A model generated the notes under the pieces. That model was not told where the DNA came from. It saw only the letters and a list, made by a program, of their open reading frames with translations, and did not search any database. A DNA stretch of 64,000 nt from Tillus elongatus (Eukaryota > Arthropoda > Insecta > Coleoptera > Cleridae), in NCBI GenBank assembly GCA_964006375.1, contig OZ023267.1, forward strand, positions 32,731,266 through 32,795,265. The letters run 5' to 3'. Numbering within the stretch: position 1 is the stretch's first letter; each line of letters starts with the position of its first letter. Positions 1-13,740 of the stretch are shown here, piece by piece. The position numbers were made by a program, and so were the translations under genes.

Positions 1-2
1 GC

Positions 3-254
3 GGTGGACCTCAGCCACGGCCGGATCTATCCCCTAATTTAAATCCTATGGACTTTTATTTATGGGGGTATCTCAAAAGTATTGTTTATGAAGCAAGTGT
101 TGCAAATGTTGATGATCTGCAGCAAAGAATTCTACTTGGATGCGAACAAATTAGAAATACACCAGAAATATTTCACAGAGTACGACGTTGTATGCTCCGC
201 AGAATACGAAAGTGTATTGAAGTGGAGTGTGGCCATTTTGAATATCTATTGTAG
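3..254 (+). CDS. Mariner-like DDE transposase, C-terminal fragment cut by window edge
   Basis: The frame is open from the window edge to the stop at 254, so the Met at 48 is internal. The start encodes a GGPQPRPDLSPNLNPMDF stretch followed by LWGYLK, which is the block around the third catalytic acidic residue in Tc1/mariner-like transposases of the SETMAR-related kind. The rest is the usual C-terminal helical tail ending GHFEYLL. These enzymes cut and paste their own element at TA dinucleotides. No frame break is visible in the part present; the N-terminal two thirds lie outside the window. Confidence 0.85.
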   Translation, partial: GGPQPRPDLSPNLNPMDFYLWGYLKSIVYEASVANVDDLQQRILLGCEQIRNTPEIFHRVRRCMLRRIRKCIEVECGHFEYLL

Positions 255-800
255 TCAGGTATCATAAAATGTTATAAACCTTTTAATTTGTTGTTTTGTT
301 TGTTGTTAAAATTTGCAGACAATACAATTAATTACTTGAGAAAAAATAATTTTTGAGCGACATCGACATACAAACATTGAAATATCTCGAAATGGTGTGT
401 CTCAGAGATTTGTATCAAATATACATTTTTTGATTACAATTGATAAGGGCTGCAATGTAGCTATACGGTAGGTAGATATGACTGGGTGTCAAAGAATTAT
501 AGCCAATTAAATGCAAGCCATGCCTTACAGGTGGCGCCCTCTGCCAGCAGTATTATTAACAATAACATATTTACATTTAGTGCCCTAGAAACCCCCCACA
601 TGCCAATTGTCACGTCAAAATTTTAATTTCACTCGGAGTTATTCGTGAAAAACTGACAAAAACAAATAACTTTAACACGCTGCATTTAAAAAAATATGGT
701 ATTGCTGAATAGAGAATTGGATTAGCTTTAAAGATATGTTACACTACCCACCATCCAATTTTAAAATTTTGAAAGAGTAACTACCCATTCAAGAGGTATA
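255..800. other. Unassigned AT-rich stretch, probably 3' flank of the transposon
   Basis: I see no gene. The first part probably is the 3' untranslated region of the element whose transposase ends at 254, but I could not locate a terminal inverted repeat. A short TA run occurs near 797-807. Confidence 0.4.
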
Positions 801-931
801 TATATATAGGGGTAAGATATTTATATCAAAAAGTTAGTTTTTCACAACAAAAATCGAACTGTTTTTGAATTTTCCTTTATAATGGTCAATTTGAATTTTA
901 TTGAATTTATGCGTTACTTTATAGACAGAGC

Positions 932-932
<1 letters not shown>

Positions 933-1023
<91 letters not shown>
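933..1023. repeat. (TA)n microsatellite
   Basis: Uninterrupted TA repeat. Long Ile-Tyr reading frames over it are artefacts of the repeat. It is bordered on the right by a minus-strand copy of the left arm of the (TA)n element described at 50,691. Confidence 0.97.
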
Positions 1024-1026
<3 letters not shown>

Positions 1027-1078
1027 AGGGGCTCTAATTCGCGGTCATTTGAAAAAACATTCAAAAGTTTCACCATCG
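1024..1078 (-). repeat. Left-arm relic of the (TA)n element
   Basis: Read on the minus strand it matches the left module seen at 11,692, 34,166, 49,118 and 50,691: an AAACTTTTGAA-like block, 'caaatgancgcgaatta', then 'gcccctaca' and the TA tract. The normal left terminus is missing; PLE sequence begins just to the right. Confidence 0.7.
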
Positions 1079-1112
1079 TGTCATATGAACTAACAAGAAC
1101 ATAAATAAGTAC

Positions 1113-1312
1113 ACTTGGAGAAACCCAATCACAACACATATTTTTAAAGACCTAACGATCGTTTCACTAACAAGGTTAGCGTCATCAGAGGATGAAAAAT
1201 TATTCGCTAACCTTGTTAATAAAGCAATCGTTAGGTCTTTAAAAAGATGTGTTGTGGTGATTTGGGTCCTCCAATTGTACTTATCGGTGCTCATCACAGG
1301 CTCCAATCTCCA
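1113..1312. repeat. Inverted pair of PLE-B terminal repeat pieces
   Basis: Two inverted arms share 'taagtacacttggagaaacccaa', 'agacctaacgatcg' and 'aacaaggttagcg' blocks. The same sequence occurs at 13,231, 26,975, 28,075-28,450 and 40,430, where it flanks or accompanies Penelope-like GIY-YIG coding sequence, so I treat it as a PLE terminal repeat (pLTR). No coding sequence is left here. Confidence 0.7.
1147..1196 (-). ncRNA. Hammerhead ribozyme-like motif in PLE-B repeat
   Basis: On the minus strand: CCU, then CUGAUGA (1188 to 1182), a stem GCUAAC-CUU-GUUAGU, GAAA, the short self-complementary loop C-GAUC-G, then UU and AGG, which pairs with CCU as stem I. This is the type I hammerhead order with a minimal stem III. 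One extra C sits between CUGAUGA and stem II, a departure from the canonical core that may lower activity. Confidence 0.6.
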
Positions 1313-1329
1313 CTTATTTAATAACTTAA

Positions 1330-2165
1330 ATTTAAACTAGTAACAGTATTATTACATAAAATAGAATTTTTAATTTTTGTATTGACTGGTAATTTTTAGG
1401 CATCATGTACGTTTCTCGTTCGAATTGTTTGTATCGTTAATTAAATCAAACTGCACTTACAAGATGAACTTTAAGCTAAGGACGGATCGGGGAATGATGT
1501 GAGGAAGGGTTAGGAAGTTTCTCACTTAATTTGCGGGAGTTATTTCTTGTACAAGATGATGTGATAAAGGTTTGTAACAATTTGTCAACAGTTTGCGATG
1601 TAAGCATTAAAGTGAAGTTGATATTATCACCGTCACCATCACAAAACATCGTAAAGTGTGTAATTAAACAGCTTTAAGTTGTGCAGCACATTCAGGGCAT
1701 GCGATTATAAACTTCTGATCTGATAAAGACAAATTGACAGTCCTTTCATTTTGCATGTCAGCGATGCGATAACACAGCTCTAACTCAAAAGTTCAACAAT
1801 CACCAAGCTGCCGTGTTTATACAGATTGCGTACTTTAAAGCAGAAAAGCTTAAACTGTACCTCCTTTCTACGAAGTTAATTTATTTAACAAGTGTAGCTT
1901 ACAAAAAATAGTCCTAATGCAACAAGTGTGTTATGGTAGCGAATTGAAATGAAAAATTTTGAATGTGTTTATCACAATTTTACGTTAGGCCAGAGACCTT
2001 AGTTTTTAGCGAATTGCAGCAACAAAACTCGTTAAGAATGAGATTAGGATTTTTGAATTTTTTAAAAACTTCATTAATTGTGCGCTTAATAGGGCCACTA
2101 AAACCAATTTCCAAGATAACTTACAAATTTTATTATTTAAAGTTTAAATTTTATTTATTTTTTAA
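1330..2165. other. No gene recognised
   Basis: AT-rich sequence without a coding pattern. Around 1,920-1,955 there is a relic of the (TA)n-element right terminus ('gcaacaagtgtgttatggtagcgaatt'). Confidence 0.5.
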
Positions 2166-2491
2166 TGGGCTTAAACTTCGGTCTATTTTCGCAACTATGG
2201 TCAATCACCGACACCAGAGAGCACCTCACTATTCTTGCAATTTTTCTGAACGCCTGCTTTTCTGTAAGGAAGGTTGGGATCTATAACGTGGCCAACATCG
2301 CCTGGACCGACGGCTTCACGCCCCCTCCGAAGAGCGGAACGTGCACACATGCAACTAGCTCATATACAATGTCACAACATCTGTTGATGTTGATTTTACA
2401 CTGAAAGGGGAACCCTGGGCATCGATCCCAGTACAATTCGGTTCAGAGGCACACGTCCTTACCTCTGGACCATGAGGCTCTACAATTTTAT
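2166..2491 (-). mobile_element. tRNA-derived SINE (copy 1)
   Basis: On the minus strand the head is tRNA-like: 'gcctcatggtccagaggtaaggacg' (A-box region) and 'gggatcgatgccc' (B box), followed by a body with 'ccctccgaag' and 'cagaaaggc' blocks. The same body and head occur at 39,089-39,450 and 58,925-61,172. SINEs are transcribed by RNA polymerase III and depend on a LINE for movement. The copy is diverged. Confidence 0.8.
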
Positions 2492-3168
2492 TTATCAATT
2501 ACTTTACAAAGACAGAGTATGAAAATAGGACTTATGTAATTAAGCAATATAACCCACGAACAACATAAAATTATTCCATCACTTGAAGGTGAGATCGCAA
2601 CACATTTGCCACCAACATCTTTAGTGGTTAATAAATCTGCCTCTCAGCCACGAAGTGAGTCACACAAAAAAATATCACGCATAAACCAAAAAACAAAAAA
2701 GTTCTGGACGCAGCAAGTGCGTTATGGTTGTGAATTTTTATTAAATACTTCAAATTTGAATAACTCAAATTTCTATAATCTTAGAAAGTTGTGTTTTGGT
2801 AAGTAGTAAGCCCTTTCCCAAAAAAAAATACTCACCAAATTTCATTAGAATAGCTTTGTAATTTTCGGAGAAAAATTTTTTTTAGAAATAAAGCTAAAAA
2901 TTTAAATAACTCAATTTTCTATAAACTTAAAAAGTTGAATATTGGTACGTAGTAAGGCCTTTTTCAACAAAATATATTCACCAAATTTCATAAACGTAGG
3001 TTTGAAATTTTTGGAGAAAAAATTTTTGTCCAAAGAAAACTCAAAATCTTCCGGGAAAACTTTGTTCGGTTTTCCTGGCTAACAAACTTATCCAAGCCTT
3101 TACGAAAAGATAGGTATTTGCCGAATTTCATCGAAATCAGTTAATTATTTTTTGAGTTGCCGGTTGGA

Positions 3169-3254
<86 letters not shown>

Positions 3255-3257
<3 letters not shown>

Positions 3258-3538
3258 CTATACAAGGAAAAAGGTTAAGCGCAAGGCCGCAAGGAAACAA
3301 CCGCATACACATGTTTCAAGCTTATTAGCTATCATCAGTAAGGTATAGCTAGGTGATGATGGGAACACTCTGGCGATTTTAGTTGTTTCCCTTCGTCGAA
3401 TTGAGGGGCTTCCGAATGATGCTGTAAATGTGCACTGGTTGCTTGTTGTGACTCCGTGTACTTTTGCTTCTTCATCCAGAGTGTTCCCATCATCACCTGG
3501 CTATACCGTACTGATGATAGCTAATAAGCTTAAAACTC
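3255..3538. repeat. Inverted PLE-C terminal repeats
   Basis: Arms 'gcttattagctatcatcagtaaggtatagc' (left) and its complement (right, 3,498-3,532) surround a middle that also holds inverted 'gggaacactctg / cagagtgttccc'. Both outer ends abut (TA)n. The right arm stops just after the AAAAC that replaces GAAAC of the ribozyme motif. Confidence 0.65.
3300..3344 (-). ncRNA. Hammerhead ribozyme-like motif, PLE-C family
   Basis: Minus strand: stem I ACCUUA / UGCGGU (one U-C mismatch; the other arm at 3,505-3,510 has ACCGUA, which would pair fully), CUGAUGA (3338 to 3332), stem II AGCU-AAUA-AGCU flanked by a U-U pair, GAAA, C-AUGU-G, cleavage triplet GUA. All conserved core residues are present. The sister copy at 3,511 has AAAA instead of GAAA and is cut off by (TA)n. 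Confidence 0.6.
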
Positions 3539-3690
3539 TATATATATATATATATAAAAATATAAAAATTGAAACTGACCCCGGATATGGGTTCTAGGGG
3601 TCCTAGTTCGCGCTTATATGAAAAAAAATTCAAAGTCTCACCATCGATACCTCTTTTAAATAAAAATTCACTAAAAATCATCTCAAGACA

Positions 3691-4045
3691 ATATATGCAT
3701 ACCAAAACAAAAACACTTATTCCATCCAATTCGTTCCTTTATTACCGTCTTCAATTTTTGTTTTACTCTCTACATCCCTCTCTCTATCACTCTCCCCATC
3801 CCTATATCTCTATTTCTCTTTTCACCTTTTACACATCCACCCAAGGTCACAATCTTTATTTAAAGGCTCGCAAAAAAATAAAAGTCGCACCAAAATAATC
3901 ACTTCTATATTTCGACTTTAAAGAAAAGGAGTTTCTATTTCAACATATCTCTAAAGGTTGTCATCCATTGTTCATCGCCGCCACACATCCAAACTAATTA
4001 TTGATTCATAGAATTTCAGCATTGTGTATTTAATTAGCCACCTTT
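3691..4045. other. No gene recognised
   Basis: Pyrimidine-rich then AT-rich DNA with no coding or repeat pattern I can name. Confidence 0.4.
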
Positions 4046-4174
4046 TAGTGAATTTGCTTTAAAAAAATCACTAATGGGGAGATCCCGACTTTTGAACTTT
4101 GAAAATTTTTTTTTAAATGAGCGCTAATTAGGCCCCCTAGAACACATATCCACATATCCGTTAAATATTTATAT

Positions 4175-4252
<78 letters not shown>

Positions 4253-5125
4253 GGTGCTACAGATTCGAGGCTCACCATGGGTATCTTCTAAACCGTAAGA
4301 GATACAGGGTGGGTTAAATTGAGGAAAATATGCGCAATTATGGGCCTTGTAGCATGCCATCTTAAAATTTGCTAATTTGCCAATACTTCCGAAGATACAC
4401 GAAAAAAAAAGGAAAAATGTAAATTCCGTTTTTATTTTTTCCTGAAGTTATTTGAAACGATATAAAAAAACGAAAGGCACTTCTTCATTGACACTTTTTC
4501 TACTCTACAAGATATAGTAAACAGATTCTCAGTACAACGTTTCGTTTCGAAGAAAACATCATCAACTTTCTTTTCTCATAGGACCGTTAAAATAAGTACA
4601 CCCTGTATTAGAAAGCATATTTCATTGCAAATTCAATGATGTATAGCACGATAAGTTCTTTATGTTGTTTTTTGCATTATTTAAATTTTCAACAATTTTC
4701 AATGCGTAGCAGGCGACGGAGACGAAAAAGTTACGATGATTGTCAAGTCAGACATAATCAACACCATGATAAACAGTTAAGAGAACATGGTTCAAAGATA
4801 GAGCCCTTTAATGGTAGGACGGACGGAAGGATGACGTACCTATTCTTATTAGTAATGGGTTTCCGTTTCTGTACGAAACCCTAAAAATACTGTTCATTAA
4901 TCTAATCTGCGCTTTATTTAAATTTGATAATTCACAATGGGAGGGCTTTGGACACGAAACACTAGTACAACTGTCAAAATTCAAAATGCATAGAAATTCA
5001 ACAATCAGACACGCGAGTTTTGCATCTCAATCACGTTTAATTAATATCATTATTAATAAAATAGTTTATTTGACGTTTTGAGAATCTTGATTATAATGCA
5101 GTTTTGAAATGAAGAGCAAAGTTAC

Positions 5126-5329
5126 ATGTTAAGAGTTTTTTATTTGTGCCACAGAAATGCGGTTGGTGCTACATATATGTATTTCCAACAATATCCCCAG
5201 CGAAGTCAACCACATAGAACTGATTTTGCTAAACTGGATAAACACTTAAGAGAACATAGTTCATTCAATAAGCTTCGAAATCAATATGGAAGCGAAGTAC
5301 GTAATGAAGAAGTGTCTGCAACTGAATAA
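5126..5329 (+). pseudogene. Duplicated N-terminal piece of the mariner-like transposase
   Basis: Translates a CHRNAVGATYMYFQQYP segment followed by QRSQPHRTDFAKLDKHLREH, the helix-turn-helix region of the transposase at 5,351-6,415. It stops at 5,329 where homology to the right arm ends, so it lacks any catalytic domain. Confidence 0.75.
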
Positions 5330-5350
5330 ATAATATCTTAAGCTTAGGTG

Positions 5351-6415
5351 TTAATGAGGCAAATGCTCAAATAAATTGCCGTTCACTTGGATACATTTGC
5401 GTGTTCTTCTCCCCAACTTTTCAATAGATCGCTGAATTGATCTTCTGTTGATGGATCTACATGCACTAATAATCCGATTTTTCAGTTCATTTAGACTGGT
5501 TACAGGAGTTTTGTAAACTATGTCTTTGAGAGCTCCCAGAGAAAGGAATCTAAGGGTGATAGATCTGGAGATCTCGCTGGCCACTTTACATTGCTTCCAT
5601 TTTCAATCCACCTCCCTATCTAAATAATGTTTGACATTTCTCCCATTATGTGGGGGAGCGCCGTCCTGTTAATACCACAAATTAGGTAATGTGGCCAACG
5701 GAATCTCCATTAGGAAATCTTGAAACTCGTTAGCCAAAAACTCCAAGTACCATTCAGACGTTAGATTCCCTTTAAAAAGATGCGGGCCCAGCAATTTGTC
5801 ACCTATCAACCCAGCCCACACATTGACAACAAACCTAACTTGTAGTCCAGCTTGTCTGTAGCCTCTCGGGTTCTCCAAACTCCACACATGCTCGTTATTC
5901 CTGTTGAAAATTCCAACGTTTGAAAATCTAGACTCATCGGACCAGAATATTTGACCTAGGAAGTTATTATTGACCTCTACATTCTCCATCAACCAACGAC
6001 AAAATGCAAGTCGCCTCTCACTATCACCGGGATGCAATGTTTAAGAAATTCTAATTTTATACGGTCTTATAACCTTGCTTCCTCAAAATTTGCCAACACT
6101 TGATATTGTTGAGAGAAGGGATACTTGCTTCCGCCGCTACCTGTCGCGTTGACGCAGATGGATTTGCAGTTACCTGACAATAGACATAAAAATTGAAATC
6201 GGTGCAACTATGGGAAATTTACTTTTACTTACATGTGTAATAACTGCAGTCACTTCTTCATTAGTTACTTTGCTTCCATATTGTTTTCGAGGCTTACTAA
6301 ATGAACCATGTTCTCTTAAGTGTTTATCCAATCTAGCAAAATAAGTTCTATGTGGTTGACTTCGCTCTGGATATTGTTGGAAATACATATCTGTAGCACG
6401 ATCCGCATTTCTGTG
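5351..6415 (-). pseudogene. Mariner-like transposase pseudogene
   Basis: Minus strand, from the HTH region (MYFQQYPERSQPHRTYF) to the C-terminus ending LFEHLPH. Catalytic blocks are visible: WSDESRF (first Asp), QDGAPPHN (second Asp) and SPDLSPLD (third). A GT-AG intron of 59 bp (6,174-6,232, GTAAGT donor) lies between the HTH part and the next exon. Lesions: frameshift near 6,050, an in-frame stop before the LHPGD block, TAA just before QDGAPPH (near 5,669), and two further frameshifts between about 5,620 and 5,560. The gene is dead. Confidence 0.85.
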
Positions 6416-7247
6416 ACACTCAAAACGTCAAATAAACTATTTTATTAATAATGATATTAATTAAACGTGATTGAGATGCAAAACTCGCGTGTCTGATTGT
6501 TGAATTTCTATGCATTTTGAATTTTGACAGTTGTACTAGTGTTTCATGTCCAAAGCCCTTCCATTGTAAAATATCAAATTTAAATAAAGCGCAGATTAGA
6601 TTATTGAACCGTATTTTTAGGGTTTCATACAGAAACGGAAACCCATTACTAATAAGAATAGGTACGTCATCCTTCCGTCCGTCCTACCATTAAAGGGCTC
6701 TATCTTTGAACCATGTTCTCTTAACTGTTTATCATGGTGTTGATTATGTCTGACTTGGCAATCATCGTAACTTTTTCGTCTCCGTCGCCTGCTACGCATT
6801 GAAAATTGTTGAAAATTTAAATAATGCAAAAAACAACATAAGGAACCTATCGTGCTATACATCATTAAATTTGCAATGAAATATGCTTTCTAATACGGGG
6901 TGTACTTATTTTAACGGCCATATGAAAAAACAAAGTTGATGATGTTTTCTTCGAAACGAAACGTTGCACTGAGAATCTGTTCACTATATTTTGTAGAGTA
7001 GAAAAAGTGGCAATGAAGAAGTGCCTTTCACTTTTTTATATCGTTTCAAATAACTTCAGGAAAAAATAAAAACGGAATTTACATTTTTCGTTTTTTTTCG
7101 TATATCTTCGGAAGTATTGGCAAATTAGCAAATTTTAAGATGGCATGCTACAAGGCCCATAATTGCGCATATTTGCCTCAATTTAACCCAGCCTGTATCT
7201 CCTACGGTTTGGAAGATACCCATGGTGAGCCTCGAATCTGTAGCACC

Positions 7248-7366
<119 letters not shown>

Positions 7367-7952
7367 ACATCAATAACCCAAAAAATAATGGGCCGATGTC
7401 GATTAAATTTGGTGAATAACTTTCTTTTGTAAGTAGCTTGGATAAGTTCGTTATCCAGGAAAATCGGCCCAGGTTTTCCCGGGAAATTTTGTATTTCCTT
7501 ACGAAAAAAAGTTATATCTCTGAAAATGTTCTTATGAACATGACCATCTAACCGAAGTTTTTGTGAGTATCCTGATACATTAAGTATCCTGAGTTATATT
7601 TTTTATTTCACAAAATCAGTTTGAACAAAACTCCTTTTTTTCAGCCAATAAATCAATTAACGGATAAATCGGATATAATTTCTAGTGAACGTCCCGGGCG
7701 TTTGGTGGGGCATTTACATTTTTAAAAAACTTTCAGTTTTCAATCACTTAACTTTCTGTTAACCTAAGTAATTCAATTTTGGTATGTGACAATACCTTCA
7801 TAAGGGAAAGAAGTACATTACACTGGATCACCTAACTTTGTTATTTTCAGAGTTACAACTAAAAAAAATATGATATTTTTGCGATTCGTCGAGATTTCAA
7901 AGATTTGTATGAAAATTCGCTTTCATAACGCACTGCTGCGTCCAGATTTTTT

Positions 7953-8339
7953 TACACTTATGATAGAGATGGTAATTTCTACATTTCATCACAATTTGTC
8001 ATTTTTTTTTAACCGACTTCAAAAAAGGAGGAGGTTCTATATTCGTCTATGTGTATTTTTGTAATGTATGTTCCCCGATATCATTATCAATTGTGGACCA
8101 AATTTGAAAAATGTTTTTTTTTTGTTTGAAAGGGTATGATCCCAAGGTGGCGCCATTTTCACCAAGTCAAGATTTGATGATTGGGTTTCAGGAAATCGAC
8201 GGAAATCCTATTATAATCTATGTAACTTAATGTTCTACTGTAATACGATACCTATTATTAAATTTTAGCAGTTTTCAAATACCGTACTCACTACGTACGT
8301 ATATGTAATGTGGGTATATATGTGTATTATTTGTGTATA
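7953..8339. other. Unassigned, with an insect-type dispersed repeat end
   Basis: Contains 'aaccgacttcaaaaaaggagg' near 8,011, a block I know as recurrent in insect genomes and similar to the ends of the MITE at 10,447. No gene seen. Confidence 0.4.
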
Positions 8340-8341
8340 TA

Positions 8342-10212
8342 CAGGGTGGCGCATTGAAAACGAAACAGACCGATTTGCGTCCATAGAAGATTTTTTTAAG
8401 AAACGCTGAAACACGTCGATTTTAATATTGAGGGGCACATGCTTTGACATAAAACTCAACTTTGTCACATCAACCCCTTTAGGGTGGTGATAACAACCCT
8501 TATATTTTGAATAGGGAACATGGGTCGAGTGTTACATCATTTTAAAGCTCTTTCTTTTCTGAATTCAGCACACTAATTTTTTTGGAAGTTTTATCAACTC
8601 GTTTAAAAATTATTTACAGTTGGAGTTGCAAGAACGTATTTCATTCATTGTGATAAGAAATGCACTGATTAGTCAATTTTTCGTAAAAAAAAACAAAAAA
8701 ACAAAACCAAACGTTAAAAAATGTTTATTCAGTTAAGTAAGTGTTTAAATTGTTGACCGCCAGCTTCTATACAAAAGTACAAATTTTGTTTAAAACGAGC
8801 TCTGACATTCTGACGCATTTGTTGAGTTATTAGATGGCATTCTTCAACAATGCGTCGTCGTAATTCTTCCAGAAACTCGGGTTCTGTTGCGAAAATTCTA
8901 CTCTTTAAATGGCCCCATAGAAAGAAGTCTAAAGAAGTTAAATCCGGTGATCTAGGGAGCCACTCAATAGCACCTCTACGCCCAATCCATTGCTCTGGAA
9001 ACTCTATATTCAAAAACTCCCTAACACGTTGATTTTCTTGATAGCGATCATCATTTTCAACAATGTCAATTAGTAGAGGGTAAACAATATCTTCTGGTAA
9101 CTCCAAATACGTTTCGCCACTCAAATTTCCATCAAGAAAAATTGGTCCGATTAAACGGTCTCCAAAAATGCCAGTCCAGACATTCAATTTCTATGGAGTT
9201 TGACTGTGGACTTTGTAAAAATTTCTTGGCTTATTATCTGCCCAATAACGGCAATTATGACGATTGACTGTAGAGTTTAATAAAAACGTACACTCGTCTG
9301 AAAAACAGATATTGAACAGAAAGTTCCCGTTATCAGCTATTCGTGCAGTCATAACTTCACAAAACTCCAGCCGCCGATCAAAAGCATCTTCATTCAGTTG
9401 TTGTATAAGATGACTTTTATACGGGTGCAATTTATGATGCTTCAATATTCGCTGAATAGTTCTTCCTTTGATGTTTGAAACAGTGGCCAATTTTCTCGTG
9501 CTCAAAGTTGGGTCTGCAGCAATTTGTCTTAAAACTTCCATCTCAGTAGTCTCATTTCTAACCGGAAATTCACGTTCAGGATCCCGTTTTTTGTTGGCTA
9601 GTGAACCACTTTGTCGAAACTTTGCAACTAACTCCAAAATGTATTTTCTGTTAACATGTCTGTACGGATGTCGTTCATTAAACAAATTTGCCGTGCGGTT
9701 GGCAAAGTCATCGTTTTTGAAAAAAAAAGTAATTATTTCAACTCTTTCTTCCACAGAATACACCATTGTGAAATTAATTTTCGGTTGTACTATCAAGTAT
9801 CAAACCGACCGATAAACTGAAATAATAAACTGCATTTCTCTCATTCCGGTAAGAAATGTTCTGTTTACAAATCAACAAAACATTGACTATCAGCACATTT
9901 CTTATAGGAATGAGTGAAATGCGTTTTTGCATCTTCAACTGTAAATAATTTTTAAACGAGTTGATAAAACTTCCAATTGTGTGCTGAATTCAGAAAAGAA
10001 AGAGCTTTCAAATGATGTAACACTCAACCAATGTTCCCTATTTTGAATATAAGGGTTGTTATTACCACCCTTAAGGGGTTGATGTGACAAGGTTGAGTTT
10101 AATGTCAAAACATGTCCCCCTCAATATTAAAATTGCTGTGTTTCAGCGTTTCTTAAAAACATTTTTTCTCTGGGCGCAAATCGGTCTGTTTCGTTTTCAA
10201 TGCGCCACCCTA
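8342..10212. mobile_element. Mariner-like transposon, near complete, TIRs of about 340 bp
   Basis: Termini CAGGGTGGCGCATTGAAAACG (left) and the complement at 10,192-10,212, flanked by TA at 8,340-8,341 and 10,213-10,214. The inverted repeats run inward to about 8,680 and 9,870 with scattered differences. It carries one transposase gene on the minus strand broken by a single stop codon, so this is the youngest-looking DNA transposon in the window. Length 1,871 bp. Confidence 0.92.
8729..9766 (-). pseudogene. Mariner-like transposase with one amber stop
   Basis: Starts at the Met of MVYSVEERVEIITFF (9,764-9,766) and runs to 8,729 in one frame except for TAG at 9,191-9,193, most simply a CAG to TAG change in an SQTP(Q)KLNVW context. 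N-terminal HTH region (NRTANLFNERHP), then linker (LSTRKLATVSNIKGRTIQRIL), first catalytic block FSDECTF, later SPDLTSLDFFLWGHLK. Where related enzymes have QQDGxPxH around the second Asp, this one has ENDDRYQENQ, so that motif is altered or strongly diverged. About 344 codons, the usual size. Confidence 0.88.
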
Positions 10213-10446
10213 TATACTAAACAAATAATGATACCAGTTTAATTATAGGAACAATATAACTATATCCGTGGGTGTATACTAAGCGATGGTTTAATCCTCA
10301 GTTTTGTTGCTCGTATTAATAGTCATAAACCTTTCCTTACCTCTCGTATATCTAATACAACAGTTTGTGGCTAAGGGACCTGGTTTTCGAGGCCATCAGG
10401 ATACAACACGTATATACGATAAATAAACTTAAAAAGTATAAATTTA

Positions 10447-10891
10447 AACCGACTTCAAAGTAAGCGATAAAAAGCAAAAAATACCTGGATTATAGGCTTA
10501 ATTCAGACAAAAATTATTTTAAATGAAATATTATTATATGCACTACCCACTTATCTGTTTGAAACCGGTGTAAAGTCCGAAATTGAATAATATTTAGCGA
10601 TATAAACAGCTTAAATATTATCGGATTCTAATTTAAGTGAAATGCTTAAATTTGTTAATGATCAAAGACCAACGCACTCTCACGCATTCCGTGGCGTGCC
10701 CGGAGAAACTTGCGATGTGGCGGGAGTGGACCTAGCCTATCTACCAACTACCTAATAGGCTGTGCACTGACTTCAAACAGATAAGTAGGTAGCGCATATA
10801 ATAATATTTCAATTAAATTAATATTTCTTTTTTGAACTAAACCTGTATGCCAGTTATTTTTCGCTTCTTAGTGCCTATTTTGAAGTCGGTC
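10447..10891. mobile_element. MITE with 'AACCGACTTCAAA' inverted ends
   Basis: Ends AACCGACTTCAAAGTAAGCG and the matching complement at 10,868-10,891; the inverted arms (about 110 bp) also share 'atatgcactacc..cttatctgtttga'. No coding sequence. The superfamily is not decided from the sequence. Confidence 0.7.
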
Positions 10892-11691
10892 AATTTTTTT
10901 ATATCATTTATTTGTTATCGATATTATATCCTAAATATAGGTTCTCATTTAAAGATTTTTTGAAGCCTGACAATTATTGTAATCTCGATAGAACTGATTT
11001 TTTTCTATGTTCGCTAAAAATGTATTCTTGTCCTGTGTTTTAACGGGCTGTCTGTTAGTATTGCTAGTCAATATACGTCCTGTCAAGAGTTAATAGTCGA
11101 TCGAGAGCTCTTGTTATATATCAACTTATCTGTAGCTATCAATATGTAGTGTCCTGTTTTCTACTGAAGTACTGAAGCCATAAAATGGCCTTTTCTAAAC
11201 CCGGTATCGGGTTCGCTACTGCTAGTATCGATGTGTTAGTGGAGTGCGTGTCGCAAATGGCCTGTGTGTAGATTAGTGAAGGAGTCAAAGCGACATCAGC
11301 TCAGGCCAGCTGCTCCAACACCTGGCACAACAAGCTTCGGTCGTCCACAGTCCACTCCTCTACACTCTACACTACACTATCAAGCAGGCCATGTTAACAG
11401 AACTTTACTGCTGTCATTGAGGAGGGTCAACATGTGAAATGTCGCTGATGTCCCTCTAGAAGTGATACGTGTGTGGGTCATGCTACCTACCATTAGTCAT
11501 AGTCTGGGAATACTAATTCTCTACACTGATCTTATCTTAATTAATTTGTGAAGTGGCTATTAATAGATTGTATCTATGTAGAATTATCCAAATTAGTCTG
11601 GGGAGTCAATGATTATTTATGTGAGGCAAATTTCGAGACGCATTACTCTGAATTAGCACACACCAAAGGAAAAGGGCTTCGGAATTGTTCT
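10892..11691. other. No gene recognised
   Basis: Contains a less AT-rich part (about 11,200-11,470) with no convincing open frame or repeat partner inside this window. Confidence 0.4.
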
Positions 11692-13110
<1,419 letters not shown>

Positions 13111-13230
13111 CGACCCATGCTTATTTGTTTAAATATAGAATCTCATATTTGCTATTAAATTTGTGAATCGCTCTTAGTTTTCTGACAAAAGATATTTTAC
13201 TAAAAACTGGCTAAATTATTGAGTTAAGAT

Positions 13231-13370
13231 TGGAACCTGTGATGGACACTGATAAGTACAATTTGGAGAACCGAATTCATCACAGTACAGTTTTTAGACC
13301 TGACGATCATTTCGCTAACAAAGTTAACGTTATCAGAGAGATGAGTAAACTAAACGAATAAAGGCTAGAA
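13231..13370 (-). repeat. PLE-B terminal repeat relic with decayed hammerhead
   Basis: Matches the minus-strand order of other PLE-B repeats ('ggaacctgtgatg', 'gataagtaca', 'agacctgacgatca'). The ribozyme core reads CUGAUAA (13,336 to 13,330) instead of CUGAUGA, with GAAA intact, so it is predicted inactive. Confidence 0.65.
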
Positions 13371-13616
13371 CTACTATTCATCTGTTATTTGCCAATCGGT
13401 TGCAAACAGCGTCCTTTACGAAGGTATACAGAGAGACCCTCACTGTTGAGTCTTAATCGCTCTATATAAAACTGGATACCAGCTTTTTAATACTGTGTGT
13501 CGTTATCAAATATTCCCTCTAAGGACACACTGATGATAAAGATAACAAATCGAACAATGGACTACATACAACCGGACCGACTCTATTCACTGAAACATTT
13601 TTGTTCAATATTGTAA

Positions 13617-13730
<114 letters not shown>

Positions 13731-13740
13731 TTTCGTAAGC

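Larger units (their letters stand above)
2698..3690 (-). mobile_element. (TA)n element, minus orientation, split by a PLE piece
   Basis: Right arm 2,698-3,171 starts with the terminal hairpin 'gacgcagcaagtgcgt' and contains the 'ctggctaacaaacttatccaagcc' block. A (TA)n tract follows (3,172-3,254), then a PLE inverted repeat (3,255-3,538), a second short (TA)n (3,539-3,556), then the left arm in minus orientation (3,557-3,690). The arms and tract form one element whose TA tract received a PLE insertion. No protein is encoded. Confidence 0.7.

Noticed and set aside
13530..13560. CUGAUGA at 13,528 as a further hammerhead
   Set aside because: It is followed by UCGAAC rather than a GAAA box and no stem II pairs.
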